DNA of 64,000 nt from Glandiceps talaboti (lineage: Eukaryota; Hemichordata; Enteropneusta; Spengelidae), in assembly GCF_964340395.1 (NCBI RefSeq), contig NC_135570.1:17075322-17139321 (forward strand). The letters are read 5' to 3'. Positions 36,101-43,901 of the stretch are shown piece by piece. Made by a program: the position numbers and the translations under genes. Within the stretch, counting starts at the first letter, position 1; every line of letters starts with the position of its first letter. A model generated the notes under the pieces. That model did no database searches. It was not told the origin of the DNA and saw nothing but the letters and a program-made list of their open reading frames with translations.

Positions 36101-38844
36101 ATTTTTCAGCGTGGTCTTAGTGGACGATTTTCACACAACAGGATATCTAGTGCTGCAGCTGATGAAATTAGTAGAAGGCCGTACAATAAAATGGCAAACC
36201 CAGAATCAAGACCAAACACTACACACACATTTAGGGTAAGTCTACAAACCTTTGACCATTGGTGGGATGTTGATATAGAACTTTGACCTTTGGTGGGATG
36301 TTGATATAGAACTTTGACCATTGGTGGGATGTTGATATAGAACTTTGACCTTTGGTGGGATGTTGATAGAGAACTTTGACCTTTGGTGGGATGTTGATAT
36401 AGAACTTTGACCTTTGGTGGGATGTTGATATAGAACTTTGACCTTTGGTGGGATGTTGATATAGAACTTTGACCTTTGGTGGGATGTTGATAGAGAACTT
36501 TGACCTTTGGTGGGATGTTGATAGAGAACTTTGACCTTTGGTGGGATGTTGATAGAGAACTTTGACCATTGGTGGGATGTTGATATAGAACTTTGACCTT
36601 TGGTGGGATGTTGATAGAGAACTTTGACCTTTGGTGGGATGTTGATATAGAACTTTGACCTTTGGTGGGATGTTGATATAGAACTTTGACCATTGGTGGG
36701 ATGTTGATAGAGAACTTTGAGAAGTTTATCTGCTCTCTGCATAGTGGCCGGGCATACACCGTTTACTTATCGTGGTTTGCACTGTCGTATCATAATCACA
36801 ATTTAGACTAATAAAAGTACAAACAGCTATTCACAGTTATAATTTTATTGGCTGAATTTTATTTCTCCGGGTTGATTGCTCGAAAGTTAGAGCGTAATTA
36901 CCGAGGTGTTTAGACTACTGTACAAAACATGCGGCCTGTGTGATGATGGCATCCGGGGATGGAGGTCACATGACTATGATCAATGCAATGTAAACCGTGA
37001 TGTAAAGACATTCAAATAGTACCAAAAACCCAGCACTGTAAATCACATTGGAAATCAATTTTAATCACCTTATTAACATCTCATCATACAGAGTCTGTTA
37101 TCATTTAAGGAATGAAAGTTTTTGAAATTAGGTTAAAAGTACGAAACTGAAGTTCAGCAATCATTTTAACATCAGAATCCCCCCCCCCCCTAAATGAACG
37201 AAGTTTGTTTTCTGAGCTTGTGTGGCATTGTGCTATCGTTCCTAGTATAATATAGTTAATAATTTTATGCATAAATTTGTTGTAGGGTTCTCACACCACA
37301 CTAGTCAACTATTCATCAAGTTAAAGAGACAAGACAAGATGTCAACGTCACTCCCCAGTTATAAAATCACTCAGAACTTTAAATAGAGACCAACATCTGA
37401 ACTTTAAGTGATACATTTTCTCTGTTTGAATGATCAGAGTTTTATTATTTTTGTGTTTGTATTAATGATAGCCTAGATTAGTCAGTCAATAAAGAATATT
37501 ACATAAAGAGGATAAGATGTCTAGTTTGTCTTTAATAATAATAAATAAATAAACTAATAATAATAAATAAATAAACTAATAATAATGCATGATAATAGTC
37601 ACCTAGGTGGTTCTCACTTTAGCCAGTTGAGTAGACTGTGAATCGACTCTAGTCTTTAATACCTAACATTAAAAAACATTGATTACATAAATGTATTTAC
37701 TTTCCTAGATAAGGAGGGTTCCAGGGTTACAGTTTAGGGTTGCTGATAAATGATTGGAACAAATAAAGGCCATGCTAAGATTGGTTGACTTTGGTATGTG
37801 ATCTATGTCAGGTACAAAAATTCAGTGTGAATAAAGTCCCAAATCCAGCTAATAAGTTTTACTACTTTATGTGGTCTCAGAATGAAACTCACATTTGTAG
37901 TCTGAACATAGTATCTGTTAATGTTATGATGTTTATTTTATTACCTTAGTAGTTAATACTGTTAAAACTTAGAGTAGTCAATTATTGGAAAATAATATAC
38001 AACAGTAAATTATTGAAAGTTTCCTTTGCTATTAGAGTTGAATAATATATTTGTCATTGACAGTCAATGTGAATAGTAATTAATGTCTGTTGTGAATATA
38101 CTAATATTGTGAAATGTCGTTCTTGCAGTCGGAAACTCCATTTGGTTTTAATAGGAGATCATCAACACCACAATCAATTCAAGTTCCTTACAATACTAGC
38201 GTGTTTAGGCCATCAAACCCCACCCCAGGTAAGTGCAATATCACTATTATGTTATCAGTCAATGGTGTCATTAGAAAGATAGAGGTAACAACTGTAGATT
38301 TGGGTTATGTCAAAGATAGAGGTAACAACTGTAGATTTGGGTTATGTCAAAGATAGAGGTAACAACTGTATATTTGGGTTATGTCAAAGATAGAGGTAAC
38401 AACTGTATATTTGGGTTATGTCAAAGATAGAGGTAACAACTGTAGATTTGGGTTATGTCAAAGATAGAGGTAACAACTGTAGATTTGGGTTATGTCAAAG
38501 TTTGTAAGTAAATTAGCAAAGAATCATTAACATAGAAACTTTTATTAGAATTTTCATCAGGTTTACTAGCTAGCAATTTATTTCACATCTCCTATAAAGT
38601 TGTTGCAGCAAAGCTGTATTTATATAGGCACTAATGATACATCCTTAGATGTAAAATATGACAGTTTTATAGTACATTTTTGTTTTGCTTTATCCTCTAG
38701 AATAAATTTATGTTTTCATTACACTGTTTTTTTGTAGGCAATAACAATAGTTTCAAAGCTGGCATCCATGGCGTAAGGGTTGGAATTGGCACATCGACAT
38801 CACATATGGAGGTTGGACAACCACCGTTTTTTAAAGTCTCATAA
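13689..38844 (+). CDS. FAM149B1: FAM149B1-like protein gene, 13 exons joined, 5' end missing
   Basis: Coding exons: 13689-13923, 16418-16557, 21970-22101, 22754-22918, 25896-26083, 26420-26553, 30021-30127, 30940-31110, 32655-32684, 33268-33400, 36110-36235, 38129-38228, 38738-38844. All junctions are GT-AG and the phases agree throughout, giving about 588 residues and a TAA stop. The FAM149 (DUF3719) core is spread over the first three exons: FSWTDDEFDKRAARTVRRMF, then QECKDWKTRFPHLRILG. Later family blocks are VEEYLAYDK, LGFPPITPNACL, VFDSVWSEV, NNRPGSST, VLPPIET and RPNTTHTF. From memory, human FAM149B1 is about 580 residues and acts in primary cilium assembly; mutations cause a ciliopathy. 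FAM149A is longer, so FAM149B1 is the better match. The first base of exon 13689 completes a split codon, so at least one short upstream exon with the start codon is missing; I did not find it in 1-13600. No signal peptide or membrane segment is seen. Family identification is firm; A versus B1 is inferred. Confidence 0.88.
13924..14690 (+). other. FAM149 intron, start
   Basis: Intronic sequence with no mobile element recognised; a short ggggaa repeat at 14480-14505 is the only simple tract. Confidence 0.6.
14711..14992. repeat. (ACAT)n microsatellite, left half
   Basis: ACAT repeats with interspersed acagacacagagacacatgt words. The array continues after the inserted segment at 15790, so this is one locus split in two. 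Confidence 0.92.
14993..15789. mobile_element. Probable solo LTR inserted in the (ACAT)n locus
   Basis: A 797-bp segment of non-repetitive sequence starts TGTTACGG and ends ATAACA, giving TG...CA ends with short inverted tips (TGTTA/TAACA). It is flanked on both sides by atac, which could be a 4-bp duplication but is also the microsatellite itself. A TATA-like ttatatagt is at about 15570 and AATAAA at about 15757. No internal retroviral coding region is present. Within it, cttggtcgagag (15162) and its inverted copies near 15705 and 15725 are unexplained. It could instead be another transposon type. Confidence 0.5.
15790..16345. repeat. (CATA)n microsatellite, right half
   Basis: About 555 bp of CATA repeats with interspersed cagacacagagacacatgta words, the same composition as 14711-14992. 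Very long open frames run through it on both strands and are artefacts. Confidence 0.93.
16418..16557 (+). CDS. FAM149B1: FAM149B1-like exon (DUF3719 core)
   Basis: The acceptor is aatatag, ending at 16417; the donor gtaagg begins at 16558. The exon enters in phase 0 and leaves with two bases of an Arg codon. It encodes 46 residues, EFDKRAARTVRRMFDEIDCT followed by LFEDTKTVSQQLAQECKDWK and TRFPHL. This is the conserved helical FAM149 core (FD..A...V..MF..ID..L.E, then EC..W...FPHLR). Confidence 0.9.
16558..17250 (+). other. FAM149 intron, non-repetitive part
   Basis: No recognised element; overlapping short ORFs on both strands at 16696-16925 have no family signal. Confidence 0.55.
17744..17966. 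mobile_element. Foldback MITE, CAATCTGATT family, copy 1
   Basis: A 223-bp near-palindrome. The left end is caatctgattaaaatccgat and the right end its near-inverse. Flanking nonamers gtataaaac and gtatgagac match at 7 of 9 positions, consistent with a decayed 9-bp target duplication. The arms carry the same interior words as copy 2 (acatgtaccacgaaggtcaa). Confidence 0.7.
18379..18620. mobile_element. Foldback MITE, CAATCTGATT family, copy 2, intact 9-bp TSD
   Basis: A 242-bp near-palindrome with ends caatctgattaaaatccgat / inverse. It is flanked by perfect 9-bp direct repeats gaagctgtt at 18370-18378 and 18621-18629. A 9-bp duplication with long inverted arms points to Mutator-like transposition. 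It interrupts the minus-strand transposon ORF. Confidence 0.85.
18621..18984 (-). pseudogene. Degenerate SAP/YqaJ-type transposon protein, N-terminal part
   Basis: On the minus strand an ATG at 18984 opens MASNSMAMYEAVNKMGVKEL RAFIKEWKITTS, a SAP-like helix-turn pattern. The frame then shifts near 18885-18900 and continues LLDIARNAVNLGLETLENDN and, after a basic stretch, SWTEDLRNIPDVDMINIFLY then LTKERLENYKS. The order SAP, W(T)(D/E)DL..LP, I..YL and YKS is typical of the N-terminal half of YqaJ-recombinase/SWIM-type proteins of invertebrate mobile elements; that assignment is from memory. The catalytic part is absent: a foldback element is inserted after NSF at 18620 and stops follow. The frameshift and insertion make it non-functional. 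Confidence 0.55.
19178..19620. repeat. 49-bp minisatellite, about 9 copies
   Basis: The unit contains gtttaattccagtagaccct and ttgattatataatatatata. Units are almost identical (one G variant), suggesting recent expansion. Located in the FAM149 intron between exons 16557 and 21970. Confidence 0.95.
19797..20075. repeat. 45-bp minisatellite, about 6 copies
   Basis: The unit contains ttcatccaaggaaaatacga and gtgacctaaggggtctgtca. The gacctaagg...gtcac words recur near 45750 and 45920, so this belongs to the dispersed element also seen there. Confidence 0.92.
20080..20345. repeat. Dispersed element with 21-bp repeats (4 copies at 20188-20276)
   Basis: The unit acatagacacacattgttgtg matches the 21-bp array at 5862-6236, and the flank tatattccatattttatgca matches sequence after that array. 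An inverted relative of the flanks lies at about 45535-45680. Confidence 0.75.
20346..21000 (+). other. FAM149 intron, non-repetitive, CG-containing
   Basis: No element or exon recognised. The stretch has more CG dinucleotides than its surroundings (20480-20900) but no coding signal. Confidence 0.5.
21005..21536. mobile_element. Probable foldback element
   Basis: The left arm taaacaaatactcgtaagtt (21021) is matched by the inverted right arm ending at 21484, both followed inward by gaaacagaaagc or its inverse. Farther out catttgactgag (about 21009) is matched by ctcagtcaaatg (about 21519). No target duplication was seen, so limits are approximate. Confidence 0.5.
21970..22101 (+). CDS. FAM149B1: FAM149B1-like exon
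   Basis: The acceptor is atacag, ending at 21969; the donor gtaag begins at 22102. The first base completes the Arg of FPHLR. The exon then encodes ILGLQMLTPMDAGYQLIPQA and MRPSVLQDVGENEMAVCGTS. The FPHLRILG.Q...P..GY block is characteristic of the family. Confidence 0.88.
22754..22918 (+). CDS. FAM149B1: FAM149B1-like exon
   Basis: The acceptor tttacag ends at 22753 and the donor gtaag begins at 22919. Entry needs one base and exit is phase 2. The exon encodes LLIQGYHVVATEAPSIDVSL through to GCVEEYLAYDKMG. The EEYLA(F/Y)D block is conserved in FAM149B1, where it precedes the domain continued in the next exon. Confidence 0.88.
23055..25807. repeat. 14-bp minisatellite, about 196 copies, with higher-order repeats
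   Basis: The unit is gtagtatattgcct, with variants at one to three positions. It fills almost all of the intron 22919-25895. Rare variants recur at fixed spacing: gtaggatatt at 24011 and 24809, and gtagtacattgccttta at 24291 and 25089, both 798 bp apart (57 units). Three units make 42 bp, so all minus-strand frames stay open and give a 422-residue artefact. Confidence 0.96.
25896..26083 (+). CDS. FAM149B1: FAM149B1-like exon
   Basis: The acceptor ttgtag ends at 25895 and the donor gtaag begins at 26084. The exon encodes DDEGFEQKKYHAPRRRRLGF, PPITPNACLQDTIACQVFDS and VWSEVSHWLQALLKKYLERR. The LG(Y/F)PPI.P..C..(D)...VFD.VW block is the second recognisable FAM149 region. It directly follows the 2.75 kb 14-bp minisatellite of the preceding intron. 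Confidence 0.9.
26420..26553 (+). CDS. FAM149B1: FAM149B1-like exon
   Basis: The acceptor acatag ends at 26419; the donor gtaagtg begins at 26554. Entry phase 1, exit phase 0. The exon encodes DSDERAMESQDVLGLIPVLG then PFDPLESPPPSRGFDQVKLH. It is followed 78 bp later by the 3 kb 34-bp array. Confidence 0.85.
26632..29641. repeat. 34-bp minisatellite, about 88 copies
   Basis: The unit is gtattaagtcagggaaggta plus catgattactctct. Common variants are gtattgagtca and tatatgatt. It occupies most of the intron between exons 26553 and 30021. The gtattgagtca variant contains TGAGTCA, an exact AP-1 site. Confidence 0.96.
30021..30127 (+). CDS. FAM149B1: FAM149B1-like exon
   Basis: The acceptor ttgtttttag ends at 30020; the donor gtaagt begins at 30128. 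Entry phase 0, exit phase 2. The exon encodes ARLNTAPANTTTDLDGLMMI then YPKYLHSRDKAINPL. It contains no ATG-led ORF long enough to attract notice and was placed by splice signals and phase. Confidence 0.8.
30645..30765. repeat. 60-bp tandem duplication
   Basis: Two copies of a unit containing attcaaagtcgtaactcatt and gccatggtcaaccattgtga, with one substitution (gaggg/gatgg). Intronic. Confidence 0.9.
30940..31110 (+). CDS. FAM149B1: FAM149B1-like exon
   Basis: The acceptor tctaacag ends at 30939; the donor gtaagt begins at 31111. The first base completes an Ile codon and exit is phase 2. The exon encodes DDALSNNRPGSSTYLPRPRT and a basic stretch NKVQRQFKKLQPPLKNAERA. The RPGSST motif is shared with vertebrate FAM149B1. 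Confidence 0.87.
31612..31804. mobile_element. Foldback MITE, CAATCTGATT family, copy 3 (diverged)
   Basis: A 193-bp element with ends caatctgatt / aatcagattg. Interior arms are tctttatttacctctatttc and the inverse at 31750-31772. Flanking nonamers gactcctgt and gacctgtgt agree only partly. Confidence 0.65.
31966..32206. repeat. 19-bp minisatellite, about 12 copies
   Basis: The unit is ctacctccatgatgtaaat. Intronic, between exons 31110 and 32655. Confidence 0.95.
32276..32512. repeat. 40-bp minisatellite, about 6 copies
   Basis: The unit contains agttccagcaatgccctttt and gtaaggctagcgacatacat. Units are essentially identical. It ends about 140 bp before the 30-nt microexon. Confidence 0.95.
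32655..32684 (+). CDS. FAM149B1: FAM149B1-like 30-nt microexon
   Basis: The acceptor ctttcag ends at 32654 and the donor gtaagt begins at 32685. The exon enters and leaves in the same phase (2-2), so the frame is kept with or without it. It adds PKGKLPEHK plus shared codons at each edge. Support is the pair of good splice signals around an open, phase-matched 30 nt; whether it is constitutive or a cassette cannot be told from sequence. Confidence 0.6.
33013..33176. repeat. Two (CA)n microsatellites
   Basis: CA runs at about 33013-33056 and 33130-33174, separated by a short non-repetitive stretch. Intronic. Confidence 0.93.
33268..33400 (+). CDS. FAM149B1: FAM149B1-like exon
   Basis: The acceptor tcaccag ends at 33267; the donor gtaag begins at 33401. 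Exit phase 0. The exon encodes KTGSASPPHHMTSLSPGGYQ then WTRNSVLPPIETVHENSPIG. The (L)LPPI.T motif matches the C-terminal half of FAM149B1. The open frame continuing past 33400 is intron read-through. Confidence 0.87.
33692..34697. repeat. 73-bp minisatellite, about 14 copies
   Basis: The unit contains acatataccaggaattattc and taatttgacagtacatacc and ends tagctagtcttttagta. Copies are nearly identical; a ccggaac/ccggtac variant marks outer versus inner copies. Confidence 0.95.
34822..35861. repeat. 40-bp minisatellite, 26 copies
   Basis: The unit contains ggttgtacagtttgcctgag and aatctatcacctagactagg. Variants gtgt/gggt and gcctga/gactga are interspersed. Same intron as the 73-bp array, almost directly adjacent. 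Confidence 0.95.
36110..36235 (+). CDS. FAM149B1: FAM149B1-like exon
   Basis: The acceptor atttttcag ends at 36109; the donor gtaagt begins at 36236. The exon is exactly 42 codons, phase 0-0: RGLSGRFSHNRISSAAADEI followed by SRRPYNKMANPESRPNTTHT. The RPNTT.(S/T)F motif is the last clear block shared with vertebrate FAM149B1. A 31-bp minisatellite begins within about 10 nt of the donor. Confidence 0.87.
36243..36718. repeat. 31-bp minisatellite, about 15 copies
   Basis: The unit is aactttgacctttggtggga plus tgttgatatag. It starts within about 10 nt of the donor at 36236, so it abuts the splice site. Open minus-strand frames (up to 217 residues) are artefacts. Confidence 0.95.
36725..38128 (+). 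other. FAM149 intron, non-coding
   Basis: No exon found. Small simple tracts only (C-run near 37180, aataataaat repeats near 37545). Confidence 0.55.
38129..38228 (+). CDS. FAM149B1: FAM149B1-like exon
   Basis: The acceptor cttgcag ends at 38128; the donor gtaagt begins at 38229. Entry phase 0, exit phase 1. The exon encodes SETPFGFNRRSSTPQSIQVP then YNTSVFRPSNPTP. It is rich in Ser, Pro and Asn, typical of the low-complexity tail of the family. The open frame that runs past the donor is intronic minisatellite. Confidence 0.8.
38274..38502. repeat. 37-bp minisatellite, about 6 copies
   Basis: The unit contains aaagatagaggtaacaactg and tagatttgggttatgtc. Lies about 45 bp after the donor of exon 38129-38228. 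Confidence 0.94.
38738..38844 (+). CDS. FAM149B1: FAM149B1-like last coding exon
   Basis: The acceptor tttttgtag ends at 38737. The exon completes a Gly codon, then encodes NNNSFKAGIHGVRVGIGTST and SHMEVGQPPFFKVS, ending with TAA at 38842-38844. The total of about 588 residues is close to the human FAM149B1 length, which supports this stop. Confidence 0.8.
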
Positions 38845-39400
38845 TTCTATGTAGCACCATACCTCGTTAGCACATATAAATATGGACAATTTTCTACCAA
38901 GGAAGACATTGTAAATATGCTGCAAAGAAATTCAAGAAGATTTTGATCCTAGTTCCTAGTCAATGGAGCACCCACTGTGTACAAATGTAAACGGACCTGG
39001 AGCAGGTTGTTTACGTCTTGTGAATGACTCCAAATCATGAAGACTTTTTTATAAATAGTCAAAGATGTTTGACAGCAATCTGCGATACCCTACGCTACCT
39101 TTATCAGATGATATTTCAGAATCGACAATGACATCACCGAAGATAACCCCTCAGAAATGAGAAAAGCTTCGACTAACCTCTCAGGATGCTGACAAAGCAT
39201 GTTTTTACATAAAATAGTTTAGTTTTAGTTTCGCCATGACAAATACTAGGCACTTTCTTACAGTTTCTTTCAAATGGGCACTTTTAAAGATAGAGGGTGC
39301 TAGTTATCCATGAAGGGCTTCAGTTCATTTGGCCATAGAGTCATGAATAGAAAGAATCAACAGCTGTTGAAACACAAATAAAATTTGAATGCTCAAAAAA
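38845..39400 (+). other. FAM149B1-like 3' UTR with candidate polyadenylation signal
   Basis: After the stop there is about 540 nt without coding potential, then an AATAAA at 39377-39382 followed by a genomic A-run at about 39396. This is the first canonical poly(A) signal after the stop, so it is the likely 3' end; the exact cleavage site is inferred. Confidence 0.45.
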
Positions 39401-42400
39401 AAAAAATCAAGATGGAATACAAAACAACGTATTTTGTGTATTGCAAGGGAATTGAGTAACCCAGCTTTATAGAAAATGTTTTACAGCAGTCTAGATTTGG
39501 GCGAGACACATTGAGAAAAGTTGATATGGAATTTGAGAGAAACTGATGGAATTCAATGAAATTGTTGATAGTCTTTTGTTGAGTTAGTTGTATTCTATGT
39601 AGAAGTAAATTAATGTATTTATGTATCACTAGCTAACACTCGAACTAAAAGTGACAGTTTCATAAGGCAATATGGATGAAATGTCTCAAATTTTATCTTA
39701 TATTTTCAATTTTAGATAGCAGTTTTTTTTTAAAAAACATTAAAGTTGTTTCTAAGCCCTGCACATAACATATTTGTTTGATTTTAATTCTATTTTACTA
39801 CTACAATGTACACTGTAAAATGTCTTTCCTATCATACTATGCCATCATTTGGTAAAAAAGTAGAGTTCACAACACACAACAGTGTCATTGCTATGATTAG
39901 TTGATGTACAAGAAATATAAATGTGAAATCAGCATGGAGAGCGCCAAATATGGACATTTGTTCCTTCAGATTATCACCCTAGTCTAATGTGCTAACACTG
40001 CAAGTATATTGTATATGTAAGTGCATATTGGAACAGTGATATGTATTATCACTTGTTGAATACTGATAACCATATGTATATGAGGAATAATGGTACTTTC
40101 ATCCATATTGCCTTTAACACTCTGAAAAATCTATCTTATACCATATTGCCATGGAAACAGTCATAATTAACTTACTTCATCATTTGTGCATTCTTCTCTT
40201 GCCAGACACTTTCTGTGTGAATTTTTTTTTCAAATATAACTTTATTGTAAGAAGACAGTACTTTTTATTAAGCCTTCACACAATAGATCTTAACATAAGG
40301 TTAAAGGTCAAAGTTGAAAGGGTAGTTTTAACAGATCGATGAGGTTGTCCTTGTTAGTGTTAATTGGGCAAAAATGGTGTAAAAATTAACCGAGAACAAA
40401 AAACTAAAAAGTGCTAAATTGTAAATAGTATGTAAATATTGTAAGGATTGACGAGAATTGATTGCTTATCATCACCTATGTATATTTTATATCTAGATAC
40501 TATGTAGTTCTCGTAGAATGTTTATGTCATTTTCAGGATCACATTCACAGTGAAAGCCAAGATGCACTTAAGTGTATGAAATTTCACCAATCTCCCTTCC
40601 CCCCCCCCCCCCTTTTCACTGCAGTTATTTGGTATTAATCATTCCAGACAATCATTGTATCATTTTTCTTTACTATAAAATTATGTTTTATTCAAGATTC
40701 CTTTCAGACAAGCAAGGGAAGAACAGAAATCTAAGCTTGGATTCTCACTGTTCTTTTTTATTTGAATTCCAGATGTTCATCATGCAAAATGCAACCACAT
40801 CTGGCAGCTCAGTCCTATTATGCAAATTTCCTATAGTCAGGCCTTTGTAGGAGGCTCCCAAATATAACTCGTAGCCCAGTATAAGATAGATCCCTGCTAT
40901 TTTCATTCACTCTTCACTCATTGTGATTATTTCAAAATAACAACTGCCTGGCCAGACATCTACCTCAAGTAGTCCCTATCTTACTGGCATGCCACTTCCT
41001 TGTCATTATTGCACCAAAATGATGTCATGTGATCATCATGTGATCTAGACATAGTTCAAAGCAATGAGAAAACCACCACATGGGATTTTCATTTGAGTCA
41101 CTCACATATCGCTTGAATGTCACATGGTCATCATGCAACCTACATTTTATTCAAAGCAAACTGAACAGCAAGGTTATAAAGTGACTTAATTTCACATGAT
41201 ATTGCCCAAATGTCACATGACCATCATGTGATCCATCTCATCATCAGGAGAAATTCATACACTTTGTGTAACTTGATGTACATTCTGAATGACGTTACTG
41301 TGGTTACAAATTCATGTAGTATTTTGTTTATTTATTTTACATTTAGCAAACTAGAATATCCAACATTTTCCATATAAGATCCAAAGTGAACACATCCCAA
41401 ACAGAACCTATCAAATGTTCACATTAACAAGACAAATGTCATTTTTAACACACGTTAATAGAGAGATACAGGTTGAACACTTCATCATTGACTGACTGTA
41501 ATACACGGAGATACATTTAGAGCACTTACAGTTAATAGCGTTATTTCAATCATCACCATGGAAACTCTGTTTATTAGAGAAGAGAATCATTTTATAAGGC
41601 CGATTTATCCCTAAAGTGAAATTTTGAAAAAATGACATTATGTCTGCATTACTTTATAAAAACACCACCAGTCTGTCAAGTAGGTGTGCAAGTATCCAAA
41701 CATATAAACTTTGACCTTAAAGTCTTTTTGGGGAGCTCACACCATTCTGCTAAATAAACCCCTAAAGTCTTTCTCATAGTCTGTTATGCTAATTTATTTC
41801 ATTATATGTACATTTATGGTAATATGACATAATTTTGAATATTAGGAATACTGACACCTGGTTTGTACAAAAAGCTTGCTTGTGTTCATATAATGTAATA
41901 GATATATATTGCTAGTGACTATATTGGAAGTTAGAATGCATGAAGATTACTACAAATAAAAGACAGTCACAGCCGATTCACATTTAAATCAAAATTTGTA
42001 ACAATCTGCTCATGTCAATTTTAAATGGGTTATGTAAAAAGTATTTATGCAACTTTTATCCACAACACAAAAACAACTGACTATATTTTGTCAGATGAAA
42101 TAGTCATAATTATATAAAGTAATTTACATAAATTAGCAAAATGACACTTGTTTATCTCGTCTCCTAGCTCCATTATGGTATCCTTTCTGTAGTCCAAAAA
42201 AGTGCTCTAAAGTCTTGAATTAAAATAGTCTAAATTATTGCTTTAAGTTTTGTAGTTGCATAAGAAACTGCAATCAGATCACTAAGATATCAAATCTGCA
42301 CTTATTCACTTATTATACAAAGATTATGTTCATGAACCAAAGTAGAAAAAATTGCTGTTTAAAAAACGCTGCCACATCTTATAAAGATCAAAAATGAAAT

Positions 42401-43712
42401 ATTTTGAATTTTTGTGAAATAAGAAGTTTACTGTGACAATATGTATGTATTTCTTTTTCAGTGAATCTAAGTGTTTTTAGACTACAGTGATTGTGATAGT
42501 GTTTCTTCTCTTATATTCTTTATAAAAATGGTATTTACAAGTTTTACAGTGCAAAGATTAACAGTAGTGTAACCCATGGGTGTAGAGTACTGAGTGGACT
42601 TGCTGCAACGTTTGCAGTGTTCTTTACTGCCTTCATTTGACTAGCATAGTGAGTGAAAGAGCAGCAGAAAGCACTGCAAACACAAGTGCAAATACCCATA
42701 GTATCTAAAAGTTGCATTCACATGTGATGGAACACTTTTATTATTACATATGTTTATCTGAAAGAACAAATTTTGTAGTAATATAACCATGTACATGACA
42801 TTGTGTACATCATGTACTGCAGTGGAAATACCAAGTAGACTGTGTATACATTGATATAAGTAATCACTGCTATATATGGAATAATAATAATAATAATTGC
42901 TTTGTCAAATATCTCCCTACATGTCTTTTGTCTTTTTAAGTCAACTATTTTTCTAAGTACAGCTTATGTCACAGTGACTTTTGGGTCTATTATAAAAACT
43001 TTCAATCACAAAAACTTGTTTTGTGTTTATTTCATTTGGGGTACGTTGTGTCATAACATAGTTGTATTTTCCTCTACAGCTTAAACTGTGTGTTACTATT
43101 GTACTGTCAATGACCTATTAGTCAAGTATAAATATCTCTTTTTACAATAAATGCATTTTTTAAAGGAGCAGGGTGTGTTTGTCTTGATTTTATCTTGTGT
43201 ACGTTGACACTTAAATATTGGAAGTGATCACTTACATTAACAGTTTTCTTTATGTCTAATCTTCTGGGAGATTATCACACTGGACAAACAGTCAATCATG
43301 CACAAACTGGTAATTTCTTGGCAGTTATAAGATTAGGGGTGTTTTAGATAAGAGGAGAAGAATGGACAAAGTCTTTATTTAGTCAATAAAGAAAAGAGAA
43401 TATTATGTAATAGACTTTTAGTGGTCTGAGATATAGCTGAGAGCAAAGTAGTCAGGGAAAGAAAAGAAATAGTTTTAAAACTCAATGAGTGAATTGATCA
43501 ATATCACACACAAAATAAGTTATATTGCTCCACAAAAATTCATCATTCAATCGATCAATCATTCAACCAAATAATAAATCAATCGATTGATCAATTAATA
43601 AATTACATGCTTGCTGCCCTCTGTGATATAACGACCTGAAACATAATACACGAACAAACAAAAATCTTGTATTATATTCACCATGATAGCATTTATGTCC
43701 TTTTATTAACTT
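39401..43712. other. Intergenic stretch downstream of FAM149
   Basis: No supported gene or mobile element. Three degenerate blocks around 41025-41235 repeat a palindromic-looking catgtgatcatcatgtgat word. If the first poly(A) signal is not used, part of this could be a longer 3' UTR. Confidence 0.5.
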
Positions 43713-43713
43713 A

Positions 43714-43825
43714 CACATTCACTGTTATCTCATCCAATTTTATTAAATGGGTAAGGTACCAAAACACATTCACTGTTATCTCATCCAATTTTATTAAATG
43801 GGTAAGGTACCAAAACACATTCAAG
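43714..43825. repeat. 51-bp tandem duplication
   Basis: Two full copies and the start of a third of a unit containing cacattcactgttatctcat and ttattaaatgggtaaggtac. Confidence 0.92.
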
Positions 43826-43901
43826 TACCCAAGATTGTTACTGTGAACAAATTATCCGGTTTTTTAGACCTGCCAATCTTCCTTGATGAACAAATGCAGG
43901 G

